From Anaerolinea sp. (GTDB lineage: Bacteria; Chloroflexota; Anaerolineae; Anaerolineales; Villigracilaceae), in NCBI GenBank assembly GCA_020047815.1, contig JAIFNG010000032.1, positions 1-38,592 of the forward strand: a DNA stretch of 38,592 bases. Direction: 5' to 3'. A program made the position numbers and the translations under genes. This document shows positions 14,111 to 22,963 of this stretch, one piece after another (the first letter of the stretch is position 1; every line of letters begins with the position of its first letter). The notes under the pieces are model-generated. The model was not told the DNA's origin. It did not search any database and was given only the letters and a program-made list of their open reading frames with translations.

Positions 14111-14170
14111 AAAAAAACATCCCTAAGGTTGTCTTGAGATGCTCAAATTCCTCAAGATAAACCTTAGGGA
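14111..14170 (-). terminator. long intrinsic terminator for the gene ending at 14205
   Basis: The stem 14120-14130 / 14160-14170 (11 bp) continues through a small internal loop into 14132-14138 / 14151-14157 (7 bp), with a 12-nt loop. On the minus strand it runs into TTTTTTT (complement of 14111-14117). Confidence 0.75.
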
Positions 14171-14204
14171 CAGTGCTTGATTTTATTTTCGAAAAAGTCC
14201 AATG

Positions 14205-14657
14205 CTACAAATACGCATCCCTTAAAAGTATACGGCCTGGATTTCTCTGGTCGATCACCAGCGTAACTTCCTTTTGTGTCAGAAAGCCCTTCGTCTTGCC
14301 TGTGATCACCTGGTCAACTATTTTTTCCTCTGGCTGTGTAAGATATGTATATCGCAGTTTTAGCCGCAGGTTACTTTTGTGGTGACTGGTCTCAACGACC
14401 CTGGCTTGCACCGTCACCCCGTTTTCAAAAATTTCCCGTACATATCGAATTCGATGGATCGCGATGGCAATGGTGACAGGCAGGGATACACCTGACATCC
14501 AAATAAAATTGACCGGGTCAACCGTTTTTGAGCCGAGTATTGGGTTGGCAAGCAGGACAATGAGCGTTATGGAGACCAAAAATACCGACGAACCCAGGGC
14601 GGGGGCGGCCCATGAGTCGTTTAAAATAATACTGGGGATTCCTGGTGTGTGGTCCAT
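14205..14657 (-). CDS. two-TM membrane protein with DUF3592-like C-terminal domain
   Basis: A 150-residue protein with two membrane segments (about 22-40 and 50-68) and a soluble beta-rich C-terminus (GVTVQARVVET, LKLRYTYLT, VTLVIDQRNPGRILLRD). That pattern resembles DUF3592-type proteins, where the domain follows one or two helices. The function is unknown. Its ATG starts 2 nt after the stop of the pyrophosphatase gene, so the two are translationally coupled. The 270 nt between it and the next gene to the left hold only its terminator. Confidence 0.65.
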   Translation of the reverse strand: MDHTPGIPSIILNDSWAAPALGSSVFLVSITLIVLLANPILGSKTVDPVNFIWMSGVSLPVTIAIAIHRIRYVREIFENGVTVQARVVETSHHKSNLRLKLRYTYLTQPEEKIVDQVITGKTKGFLTQKEVTLVIDQRNPGRILLRDAYL

Positions 14658-14659
14658 AT

Positions 14660-16003
14660 TTATTTTTCGAGCAGACCCAGTACGGCGGGCAGTAATTGTT
14701 TTTTCCGTGATACCACTCCCTGGGCGTCACGCGTACCATCAGGCAGGGGCGGATATGGGAGGTCATCCAACAGGGAAGGCGGGTTTGATGTGACGAGCAG
14801 TCGGCTTGTGCCACGCACTACATCCGTGATAAGGAGCATGGCGAAGTCAAGCCCGCGTTTGTCGCGCAAATCGTTCAGTGCGTTTTCGAGAGGGGTAAGA
14901 TGGTCGGTAAGCTGAAGCAGGTCCGTGACCTCGGCTTGGGCAACTGCAAATTTATAGCCGCCGCCTTCGAAGGGCTTGATGTCTGTGCTAACCACATCCT
15001 TCGCGTCCCGATTGGATAGACCTGCGCCAGCATTGACTACGGCTTTGCCATACGTCTCGATCGTGTTGCCTTTGAGCGGACTTCCGCCCACAAATGCCCA
15101 CCGTGACAGCCTTTCAGCAGCGGTTTTGTCACGCAAAGTGGTGGTGGGTGATGTGAGGATGAGGGTATCTGCCAGCAGTCCGGCGAGAAGAATGCCCGCC
15201 AGGGCGGGCGGCATGGATAGCCCGGCCTCGGCGGTCAGTTCCGACACCAGGGTGGATGTTGACCCGACTGTATCCACTGTGAAGCGGATGGGTTGGTGGG
15301 TGTGTGGATTCCCGAGGCGGTGGTGATCCAAAATCTCAAGCAGTTCGGCTTCTTCGAGCGCGGCAATTGCCTGACGAGGTTCGTTGTGGTCCACCAATAT
15401 GATCTTTAAGCGCGGCGGGTTGAGAATTTCGCGCTGGTTCGCAATGCCGACATACACACCATGCTCATCGACGACCCAGCAGTCATTGAATTCATCTCGC
15501 AGGATCTTGTTGAGCGAATCGCGGATGTGCGCGCTGGCTGCATACTTGGGGACGGTGACATCAGCAGCATCCTTGCATTGCGCCGACATCATTTCGCCCA
15601 CGGTTACATCCCCAGGGCGGGGGCCGAGCGTGTCGGTAAAATACTTGAACATGCTCATCCCATTGATGATGCCGTACGGTTTACCATCCTCGCCCACCAC
15701 AGGGGCAACGCCGCCTGTTTTGCTGGCAAGGGTCCAGGCGAGACCGAGCTGTGAATCAGGGCGGATGGTGTCGAGGCGGCGCGTGACCGATTCAAAGCGC
15801 GGTGAAGCATCGGTTAACAGAATGGGAGCTTCCAATCCGAGGGTTTTTAATACATATAATGTTTGCTGGTTGATCGCGCCGGCGCGCGCGGCAATGGTGT
15901 TGACCCCGTCGCGTTCGCGCAGCAACCAGGCATAGCCCATGGCTGAGGCTATGGAATCAGTGTCGGGATTGACGTGCCCAATAACGTATATTTGATTTTG
16001 CAT
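14660..16003 (-). CDS. ppaC: family II (DHH) inorganic pyrophosphatase with CBS domains
   Basis: A manganese-dependent family II pyrophosphatase, which hydrolyses pyrophosphate to orthophosphate and so pulls biosynthetic reactions forward. The DHH catalytic domain starts with GHVNPDTDS (His10, Asp14, Asp16). It is interrupted by a CBS-domain pair (about residues 65-195), then resumes with DHN (205-207) and DHH (226-228). The DHHA2 domain holds SNRDAKD. CBS-containing versions are regulated by adenine nucleotides. There is no large DRTGG insert, so this is the short CBS form. I chose the ATG at 16003 (447 aa) because AGGA lies 9 nt upstream; a TTG at 16012 would sit on top of it. It is co-transcribed with the small membrane protein that follows. 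Confidence 0.92.
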   Translation of the reverse strand: MQNQIYVIGHVNPDTDSIASAMGYAWLLRERDGVNTIAARAGAINQQTLYVLKTLGLEAPILLTDASPRFESVTRRLDTIRPDSQLGLAWTLASKTGGVAPVVGEDGKPYGIINGMSMFKYFTDTLGPRPGDVTVGEMMSAQCKDAADVTVPKYAASAHIRDSLNKILRDEFNDCWVVDEHGVYVGIANQREILNPPRLKIILVDHNEPRQAIAALEEAELLEILDHHRLGNPHTHQPIRFTVDTVGSTSTLVSELTAEAGLSMPPALAGILLAGLLADTLILTSPTTTLRDKTAAERLSRWAFVGGSPLKGNTIETYGKAVVNAGAGLSNRDAKDVVSTDIKPFEGGGYKFAVAQAEVTDLLQLTDHLTPLENALNDLRDKRGLDFAMLLITDVVRGTSRLLVTSNPPSLLDDLPYPPLPDGTRDAQGVVSRKKQLLPAVLGLLEK

Positions 16004-16160
16004 TTTTTTCAATCCTAAAATTGTGCGTGAGAATTTGTGAATAACCCGAATGACGGTGCAGTACCTGAACCGGCGTCAATTATATCCCTTGCACGTTTAC
16101 ACGCGAACATGTGGATTCCATGTTTGACCAGTAAATTATACAGGAAAGATGAAAAATTCC

Positions 16161-17339
16161 TCAGAAGACACTCTCAATATAAACAGGTTCTAAAATCGCA
16201 TGGGATCGAAAATAGTTAACCAATTTATACATGAGTACATCGTTGATCATGGTGTCTTTTGCGACGATCAGAATGCCATTCCTGTCGATCACATCCCTCG
16301 AGAGTACCATGCCCAGCCTGACCGCTTCTATGGTGATTTCCTTTTCGCCTTTTCTTGCATTCGATATCTTATGGGAATATTGATTTTCTGCATTCCGTAT
16401 GATGGAACGGAAAGCGGCTAAAATTTCGGGGTCATATTCCGACTCATGGATCAGCATGGTCTGAAAGGCAACCAACGGCTCATAGGATTTTTCTACCAGG
16501 CGGTCAAAATCAATGATCACTTTTAGTATTCGAGCCATCAACGGAATGTCGCTGGCAGTGGGGGCATCTACGGCTGCCTGCCCGCTGTATGTGCAGTTTT
16601 GATAACCCACCGCTTCGGCAACGTTTTCCAGGCGGGGAATATTTTTGATCAATAATTTTCCTATTCGGGGGATCGACCTGATGATTTTTGTTTCCGGTTC
16701 ATCCAATAATTCACCCCTTTGCCATCGATCGAGAATATAGCGCGGTATGGTCACTGCGCCGATCTGGCTGAGCAGCGCAGCCAGTTCGATCTCCCATGCC
16801 TGATCCTCGAGATGAAGTATAACGGCAAGGTCCCGGGCAAGGTTGCGCAGGCGACTGGCCTGGGAGAATATGCCTGGGCTGAGCATGGATAGGATGTCAA
16901 CCATCACCTTGATACTGCCGCTTAACGTCTTGGTGAGCAGTTCGCGTTCCGCGGAAATTAACTCGTTCTGGCGCAGCCCATCTTTAATGGCTGCTGTAAA
17001 GTTTTCTGTTGAACAGGGTTTGAGGAGGAAGCGGAAAATATTGCCCTTATTAACCGCATCCAGGGCCATTTCAAGATCTGCCGCGCCGGTTAGTAAAATG
17101 CGGATCACATCGGGGGATGCCTCCCGCACCTTCGCGAGAAGGTCAATGCCATTTATTCCCGGCATATGGAAATCAGTAACGATCAGGGCCAGGTCGGGGG
17201 TGTTCTTGATAATTTCAAGAGCATCCTGCCCATTTTGGGCAATTTTAATATTGTCAAAATCCTCTTCACTGAGAGAGCGTGAGAGCGAGTAAAGTACTTT
17301 TACTTCATCGTCAACGAGCAGGATGGGTTTTGAACTCAT
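16161..17339 (-). CDS. response regulator with degenerate HD-GYP-like output domain
   Basis: A 392-residue protein. Residues 1-125 are an intact receiver (Asp10-Asp11, phospho-Asp56, Lys107). Residues 135-310 have the shape of an HD-GYP phosphodiesterase domain but without its chemistry. The HD pair is replaced by Ser191-Gln192 (LLSQIGAVTIP), the following Lys is Ala, and the GYP motif region reads VGYQNCTYSG. A C-terminal beta module (about 335-392, GMVLSRDVIDRNGILIVAKD) follows. It is therefore a phosphorylation-controlled signalling protein that probably binds partners or c-di-GMP rather than cleaving it. The ATG at 17339 has AAAGGA 8 nt upstream and lies 11 nt after the HDOD regulator stop, in the same operon as the kinase at 18580. 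Confidence 0.88.
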   Translation of the reverse strand: MSSKPILLVDDEVKVLYSLSRSLSEEDFDNIKIAQNGQDALEIIKNTPDLALIVTDFHMPGINGIDLLAKVREASPDVIRILLTGAADLEMALDAVNKGNIFRFLLKPCSTENFTAAIKDGLRQNELISAERELLTKTLSGSIKVMVDILSMLSPGIFSQASRLRNLARDLAVILHLEDQAWEIELAALLSQIGAVTIPRYILDRWQRGELLDEPETKIIRSIPRIGKLLIKNIPRLENVAEAVGYQNCTYSGQAAVDAPTASDIPLMARILKVIIDFDRLVEKSYEPLVAFQTMLIHESEYDPEILAAFRSIIRNAENQYSHKISNARKGEKEITIEAVRLGMVLSRDVIDRNGILIVAKDTMINDVLMYKLVNYFRSHAILEPVYIESVF

Positions 17340-17350
17340 ATTGGATCCTT

Positions 17351-18580
17351 TCAAGATTCGAGGCCGTCAGGTGAATGGGAATTTTCCAACAGATCACGGG
17401 TCATTAAAACCCATTCATCCAGGCGGTCAACAAGGCACAGTTTTTGTAAATAGGGCATGTCCAAATAGGCTACGAAATTTTGGCCTTTTTCCGTCTGGCA
17501 CATTTTTAATAATCCATTGGCCACGTGCAGGGAAGTGAGCAGATCGGGTTTCAAGGCTGCCTGAACAACGGGGGAATGATGGAACGTAACTGCTTCCACG
17601 ATGGAATCGGGCAGACCCCAAATTCCCAATAAATACCCGCCCATTTCTGCATGTGAGGTTCCCATATATTGGTATTCAGATTCGATCAGGGATTGTCCAT
17701 TTTTATTGAAAATTACATTTTGATAGAAGCCGGGTATTTGAAAACTTAACAGCATGCCGATGTCCAGCAGCACTCCGGATACCCTGGCGTCCTCCCGTTC
17801 CCTGCTGCTCAAATTTAGACTGCGGGCAATGGATACCGCCAGGCTGCTGACCTGCAGGCTGTTTTTCCATATCGCATCGATGGAAATGGGCAGGTTTTTT
17901 TTGCCCTGGTACTCTGAAAAAACCTGAATGCCCAGCACCAGTGATTTGATGGTATTAAGTCCCAAAATGGTGACCGCCTTTTGAGGGCTGTTGATATTTT
18001 CCGAGAGTCCAAAAAAGGCTGAATTAACCAATTGGAGGATCTTGGCGGTCATGGCCGCATCCTGCGCAATAATATTTGCCACGGCTTGTGAACTAATGGT
18101 GTCGGCTTGAAGCTGTTCCCTGAGCTGGTTGTAAAGCCTGGGGACGCTTGGCAGGGTTTTGATACCGGTGATGATGCGCAACAATTGCGGGTCAGAGAGC
18201 TTGTCTCGCAGGCAGCATGCGCGTTCAACAATGCCATAGATCTTTTGCATTTCGCATGGTTTTGGGATCATCTGATGAACCAGATGAGTGGATTTTAGAA
18301 TTTGCGCGTCACTGGTGTCACCCGAGAGAACAAACCGGATCACTCCAGGGTTGAGGCGGCTGACCGCATCCAGCAGCTGAATGCCATCCATCACAGGCAT
18401 GTGGATATCGGTGACGATGGCATCATAAGAATGCTCCGATAACCTATTGATCGCCTCTTTGCCAGAAAATGCAAAATCTGCTCTCCAATTCTCACAGTAC
18501 TCATCAAGGGAACGCTCAAAACCCCTGAGGATAAAGGGGTCATCATCGACAAATAGAATGGAATGTTTGCGCTGTTCCAT
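17351..18580 (-). CDS. response regulator with HDOD output domain
   Basis: A 409-residue regulator. The receiver (1-125) has a full active site (Asp12-Asp13, phospho-Asp58, Lys in IPKPC). The HDOD domain covers about 130-330 (LPSVPRLYNQL, IIAQDAAMTAKILQLVNSAFFG, AVTILGLNTIKSLVLG). HDOD domains are non-catalytic relatives of HD hydrolases, usually found in signalling hubs that control motility, c-di-GMP levels or stress. The ATG overlaps the kinase stop codon (TGATG), so synthesis is coupled to the sensor kinase. It is followed by a second receiver protein with a degenerate HD-GYP output. Phosphotransfer from the 1089-residue kinase to both is the obvious hypothesis. Confidence 0.92.
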   Translation of the reverse strand: MEQRKHSILFVDDDPFILRGFERSLDEYCENWRADFAFSGKEAINRLSEHSYDAIVTDIHMPVMDGIQLLDAVSRLNPGVIRFVLSGDTSDAQILKSTHLVHQMIPKPCEMQKIYGIVERACCLRDKLSDPQLLRIITGIKTLPSVPRLYNQLREQLQADTISSQAVANIIAQDAAMTAKILQLVNSAFFGLSENINSPQKAVTILGLNTIKSLVLGIQVFSEYQGKKNLPISIDAIWKNSLQVSSLAVSIARSLNLSSREREDARVSGVLLDIGMLLSFQIPGFYQNVIFNKNGQSLIESEYQYMGTSHAEMGGYLLGIWGLPDSIVEAVTFHHSPVVQAALKPDLLTSLHVANGLLKMCQTEKGQNFVAYLDMPYLQKLCLVDRLDEWVLMTRDLLENSHSPDGLES

Positions 18581-21500
18581 CACTGATCCACTGGTGAGTA
18601 GTTAACCGGTAACTCGATCGTGAAGGTTGTTCCCTGGCCAACGTCTGAGTCAATGCCAATATTACCGTGGTGTTTATTAACGACGATGTTGTGTGCCATC
18701 GACAAGCCCTGTCCGGTCCCCTTGCCAATGCCCTTGGTGGTAAAAAACGGATCGAATATTCGGGCGCGAATATCAACGGGAATACCGGAGCCTGTATCCT
18801 GAATGGTGATAAAAACCCTGTCTTCCTGATGGCGGGTCCTGATCAGGATATTCCCTTTCTGCTCAGATCCCGGCGGGCACTTTTCCTGGATGGCTTGAGA
18901 TGCGTTAACGATCATATTTAGAACAACCTGGTTAATTTCATCGATCTGGCAGTAGACCAACGGCAGCTCATTGTCAAGATCCGCTTCCAGATCGGCACAA
19001 TACTTCCACTCATTGCGGGAGATCACGATGGTGGTCTCAATGCCGTGGTTGATGTCGGAGAGTTTTTTCTCCTTTTCAGAAGGATGAGAAAACTCTCTCA
19101 TTGCCAGGACTATCTTTCGGACCCGCTCCGTGCCATCCAGCGATTCCTGAATGGCTTTGGGGATCTCGTTCTCATAATAGGGTACTTTCTTTTGAAGAGC
19201 AAGCTCGTTCACCTGATCCAGCTCATCCTGGGTGACGGCTTTTCCAAGGTGTTCGTGAATAACCTGCCGGTAGGCAGCCAGTGTTTCGGAATATTTGGAG
19301 TAAGCCTTGCCCAGAAATTTGATATTATCGCCAACATATTGTATCGGGGTGTTGATCTCATGGGCAATACCGGCGGCCAGTTGTCCGATCGCCTCCATCT
19401 TTTGGGAAAGCGCATTTTGTGCTTCGGCTTTTAGTTTTTCATTGATGTTTTGGAAGACAAGTACAAATCCAGCCGGGCCTTCCTCGAGGTCAGCTGCCTT
19501 AAGCGAGGTGATATTTCCCGATAAAAGTATGTTTTCGCCGGATTTGCTGACGATCAGCGGTGAACGATACGGCAGATGGTTTTTCTGGGCATACTCCAAT
19601 TCCAACAGGTATTTGATCACGTCCGGCACTATTTCGAATTTATTGGAAATGTGTAATCTAAAAACACTGTTAATCGGTTGTTTGATGGCTTCGGATAAGG
19701 TGTATCCTGTTATGGATTCTGCCGCTCGGTTGAAGAGAATGACCAGACCATCCTTGTCCATCACGATCACGCCCTCGGCAATGCTCATCAGTGTGGTGGA
19801 CAAAAGCTCCTTTTCTGCGGCTAATAATTCCTGGACAACGATCTTTTTATTGATCTCGTTTTGTAATTCTTTGTTAAATGCCTGGACTTGATCGTTCAAG
19901 CGGGAGCGGGTGATGGCGCTTGCAGCCAATTGGGAGATGATGGTCAGCATCCGTACTTCGTTCCTGCTGGCGATCCGCGGCAACTGAAATGAAATAATTA
20001 ATAACCCAATCGAGCCGCTTTCGCCGCGAATGGGTAAGAACGCACCGCTGGATCGGGGCGGGAAGAGAGGACGGTCCTGAACCCGGATCAATTCGTCGGT
20101 TTTATGATCAAGGGAAATATAGGGTTCGTTGGTCGCAAAGAGTTGTCCTGCGATCCCTTCATCAGCACGAAGGGAAAGATCCTTGATCGTTTCGAACCAA
20201 CCCTGGCTTTCAGTCAGTCTGAGCAGGTGATCCACCGGGTCCAGCAGGAGAATACAGCCGTCAAATGATTTCACCACTTTCAATGTTTCATACAGCAGGA
20301 TCAAAAGCAGTTCCTTTAAATTTTTTCCGGCTCGCATGGAAGCTGACAGGTTGCTGACGGTTTCAAGTTCCATTAATCTGAGCTGTAATGATATTTCCAT
20401 TTCTTTCCGTTCGGTGATGTCTTGGGAAAAAATGGATACACCAATGACTTCGCCAAGATCGGTTGTGATCGGGGCATGGGATACTTCAAAATATCTGCGC
20501 GAGAGATCTTCATCCCCCGAGTAGGCTTCCTCAACAAGATGTTCTCCAGCCAGGGAACGGTCAATATTTTGCCTGGCGATCAGCCGATCACTTTCCACCG
20601 TCATATATTCCAGGATATTGCCGCCGACCTGAATGTCCCGGTCATAAAGTTCCTTCATTTTTTTTGCATGCACACTATTAAAACTTGTATAGCAGTATTG
20701 CCGGTTCAAAGAAAATATCAGGGCATCCGTACTCTCAAGAATGTTATGCAGTGTGGAGTAATTTTCGGTGAGCGCCTGCTCCGTCTTTTTGCGTTGGGTG
20801 ACATCATGGATGAGACTAAGTATGCATTTTTCATCCTGCAGTTGAATGATCTCGCCTGAGATCCAACCGATAAAGACTTCACCGTTCATTTTACGAAAAC
20901 TGGTTTCGAGATTTTGTATACGGCCCTCTTTTTCAAGAACCTTTGCGAATTCAAGCTGGTCATTTTTATTGCCCCAAAAACCCAGGTCATCGATGCTTTG
21001 GCCGGTGATATCCTCCTTTGAATAATTGGAGAGCTGGAAAAAGGCATCATTTGCCTCGAATATTTTTCCATCACCAAGGGAGGTTATTAAAACCGCATCA
21101 GGGATGTTTTGAAACGCGACCGAAAATTTTTCCTCGCTAACTCGAAGCGCCTGCTCAGTGAGCTGGCGTTCCCTGATGTCAACCTCCAATCTGTCAACCA
21201 GGTGATAATTGACCAGGAGGAACAAAGTGAAAGTGAGACCCATGTATAACATCTGGTAGATCAGGGTGGCCAGGGCGTAAAAAGTGCCGGATTGGAATAG
21301 GTCATTGGCGTTTGCCCCATTTGTGTTAAACAGGATACGGCAAATATTTACCAGGGCGATCGCAATAAAAATGAACCCGACACTGGTTGTGCCCGGTCGA
21401 AACTTTACATCAGCCCGATGGAACATGAGCCATGCAACCTGGATGCATAGCAGCAAGGTTGTGAATGAAAAATTATAATTTCGCCAGGTCAGACTGGGTT

Positions 21501-21849
21501 GGAGGTAGGTGAAATAGGTGTGAACGGAAAAGAATACTGCCAGCAGGAGGTAGTTGTGGTGTTGTGGACCCGGTGTCTCGGTAAAATATTCCAACCCGAT
21601 ATAAAGGAGAATTATTCCCGCAACTGCGATGGTATTTGCAGCCACGATCGACATGAAATCCGGGATAACCCCGCGTAATGTGATCAGCAAAACAGCCGCG
21701 AACTGCATTGTGAAACCTGCAAGCCAGAAACCAAGCCCGGGATAACGCCTGTGGTTTTGACGCCACAGGAAACCCACGACAATGGCGCAGATGGCATTGC
21801 TGATTGTATAACCAATGAAAATCGTTCTGACATCAAGGTTGTTGATCAT
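18580..21849 (-). CDS. membrane sensor histidine kinase, 7TM-PAS-PAS-GAF-PAS-HisKA-HATPase
   Basis: A 1089-residue sensor. Residues 1-225 contain about seven hydrophobic helices forming an integral-membrane sensory domain. PAS domains lie near 240-360 and 365-490 (each preceded by EQAL, with the second followed by DITERKEME). A GAF domain spans about 500-665 and a third PAS about 685-810. The HisKA dimerisation helix has phospho-acceptor His830 (AAGIAHEINTPIQYV). The ATPase domain has the N box (NMIVNASQAI), G1 (DTGSGIP) and G2 (GKGTGQGLS). Membrane, redox or small-ligand input is possible; the ligand is unknown. The stop overlaps the start of the HDOD regulator. The start (GAGAGAAA then ATG) follows a long untranslated region. 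Confidence 0.93.
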   Translation of the reverse strand: MINNLDVRTIFIGYTISNAICAIVVGFLWRQNHRRYPGLGFWLAGFTMQFAAVLLITLRGVIPDFMSIVAANTIAVAGIILLYIGLEYFTETPGPQHHNYLLLAVFFSVHTYFTYLQPSLTWRNYNFSFTTLLLCIQVAWLMFHRADVKFRPGTTSVGFIFIAIALVNICRILFNTNGANANDLFQSGTFYALATLIYQMLYMGLTFTLFLLVNYHLVDRLEVDIRERQLTEQALRVSEEKFSVAFQNIPDAVLITSLGDGKIFEANDAFFQLSNYSKEDITGQSIDDLGFWGNKNDQLEFAKVLEKEGRIQNLETSFRKMNGEVFIGWISGEIIQLQDEKCILSLIHDVTQRKKTEQALTENYSTLHNILESTDALIFSLNRQYCYTSFNSVHAKKMKELYDRDIQVGGNILEYMTVESDRLIARQNIDRSLAGEHLVEEAYSGDEDLSRRYFEVSHAPITTDLGEVIGVSIFSQDITERKEMEISLQLRLMELETVSNLSASMRAGKNLKELLLILLYETLKVVKSFDGCILLLDPVDHLLRLTESQGWFETIKDLSLRADEGIAGQLFATNEPYISLDHKTDELIRVQDRPLFPPRSSGAFLPIRGESGSIGLLIISFQLPRIASRNEVRMLTIISQLAASAITRSRLNDQVQAFNKELQNEINKKIVVQELLAAEKELLSTTLMSIAEGVIVMDKDGLVILFNRAAESITGYTLSEAIKQPINSVFRLHISNKFEIVPDVIKYLLELEYAQKNHLPYRSPLIVSKSGENILLSGNITSLKAADLEEGPAGFVLVFQNINEKLKAEAQNALSQKMEAIGQLAAGIAHEINTPIQYVGDNIKFLGKAYSKYSETLAAYRQVIHEHLGKAVTQDELDQVNELALQKKVPYYENEIPKAIQESLDGTERVRKIVLAMREFSHPSEKEKKLSDINHGIETTIVISRNEWKYCADLEADLDNELPLVYCQIDEINQVVLNMIVNASQAIQEKCPPGSEQKGNILIRTRHQEDRVFITIQDTGSGIPVDIRARIFDPFFTTKGIGKGTGQGLSMAHNIVVNKHHGNIGIDSDVGQGTTFTIELPVNYSPVDQ

Positions 21850-22262
21850 TTTCTCTCAATATTCTGCGGTATGCTATTCGTCCTGGGTTCATGTTGTGGT
21901 TGAAGGGTGGCTAAGCATCACAGGCAGACTTTTGTGTCACACCCTGCCCGGCAACCCCTGATTGTATTGGCACGTGTGCTGGCTTACATGGATGGTTATT
22001 TGCAATTAAGAATCCATGACTGACTTCTCTCGGCTGCTGGCGCCAAAAATTATAGCCATGGAATTTCCGGCGTCCAGTCAACTCTATTGTAAGAAAAAAA
22101 GGTGCTTTTGGGAATAAAAATACTATGAAATCTAGTTTCATAGTACAGTCGTGATCGATATTTCCCCACTTGGCAGGCGTTCGGAGAAATGATTTTCGAC
22201 GTGGGTTCCACACAGTACCAGGTCTCCCCTCCGGCGAAAACCTTCCAGTGTTACCCTACTCC
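21850..22262. other. 413-nt intergenic region between two signalling operons
   Basis: It holds a terminator-like hairpin for the NarL-type regulator gene and a candidate promoter for the large kinase gene. The latter has TATAAT on the minus strand at 22054-22049, but its only good -35 (TTGACT, 22081-22076) is 21 nt away, so the promoter may need an activator. The resulting leader of about 190 nt includes a GGCAG...CTGCC hairpin enclosing GTGT/ACAC (near 21930-21955). I could not match the leader to a known riboswitch, and I see no ORF worth calling. Confidence 0.4.
22116..22145 (-). terminator. terminator-like hairpin for the NarL-type regulator gene
   Basis: The 10-bp perfect stem 22121-22130 / 22136-22145 with a 5-nt loop is followed on the minus strand by TTTTTATT. 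It lies 118 nt beyond the regulator stop. The stem is AT-rich, so it could instead be a palindromic operator. Confidence 0.5.
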
Positions 22263-22919
22263 TCATTTTAGGTCTGCCAGTCCCTCACGCAATGCAAATA
22301 AAGCCGCTTGTGTCCGGTTTGCCAGGTGTAATTTCCCGAGGATGTTCCGTACATGGGTCCGCACAGTCCATTCGCTGAGAACAAGGCGGGTTGCGATCTC
22401 CTGGTTGGTCAATCCTTGAGCCACCAGTTTTAAGACTTCCAACTCGCGTTCAGACAGGGGGTTTTCAACTGGGGGAAGTTCAGAGGGGCGATTGATCTCC
22501 CGAATTAACTGCAGGGCAATACTAGGGTGCAGGGAAGCCTCTCCGCGATAAACATCATGGATGGCTTTAAGAAGTTCCTGGGGTGACGAGTCTTTTAAGA
22601 GGTAGCCCAACGCGCCTGCCCGGATTGCAGGGAAGACCTTATCTTCATCGGAAAAACTGGTCAGCACCAGGATCGAGACTTCGGGCAGCAGGCTTTTAAT
22701 TTCACTGATCGCTTCCAAGCCATCTTTTACCGGCATGACCAGATCCATCAGGATCACGTCAGGTTTCAGTTCAAGGGTTTTGCTGACAGCTTCCTCACCG
22801 TCAACAGCTTCTCCAACCAACTTCAGGTCGGGTTCAGTGGCGATCAAGGTTCGAAGGCTGTCTCGAATAATTGGATGATCGTCTGCAATCAACACCCGTA
22901 TGATTTTTGTTTTATCCAC
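22263..22919 (-). CDS. NarL/LuxR-family response regulator (LiaR-like)
   Basis: A 218-residue regulator with an intact receiver (Asp13-Asp14, phospho-Asp59 in VILMDLVMP, Lys109 in LLKDS) and a C-terminal LuxR-type helix-turn-helix (about 150-215: LSEREVE-like LSERELEVLKLVAQGLTNQEIA, then TVRTHVRNILGKL). It uses a GTG start with GGAG about 10 nt upstream. It lies 44 nt downstream of a HisKA_3 sensor kinase, its evident partner, and is the second gene of a two-gene operon. Confidence 0.93.
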   Translation of the reverse strand: MDKTKIIRVLIADDHPIIRDSLRTLIATEPDLKLVGEAVDGEEAVSKTLELKPDVILMDLVMPVKDGLEAISEIKSLLPEVSILVLTSFSDEDKVFPAIRAGALGYLLKDSSPQELLKAIHDVYRGEASLHPSIALQLIREINRPSELPPVENPLSERELEVLKLVAQGLTNQEIATRLVLSEWTVRTHVRNILGKLHLANRTQAALFALREGLADLK

Positions 22920-22963
22920 GATTTACTTTCTCCAACTGTCTATATGTCGGTATTCCACACAAG

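Noticed and set aside
21850..22120. Riboswitch (c-di-GMP type) in the long leader of the large kinase gene
   Set aside because: A hairpin is present, but the conserved GEMM core sequences are not, and I cannot match another class.
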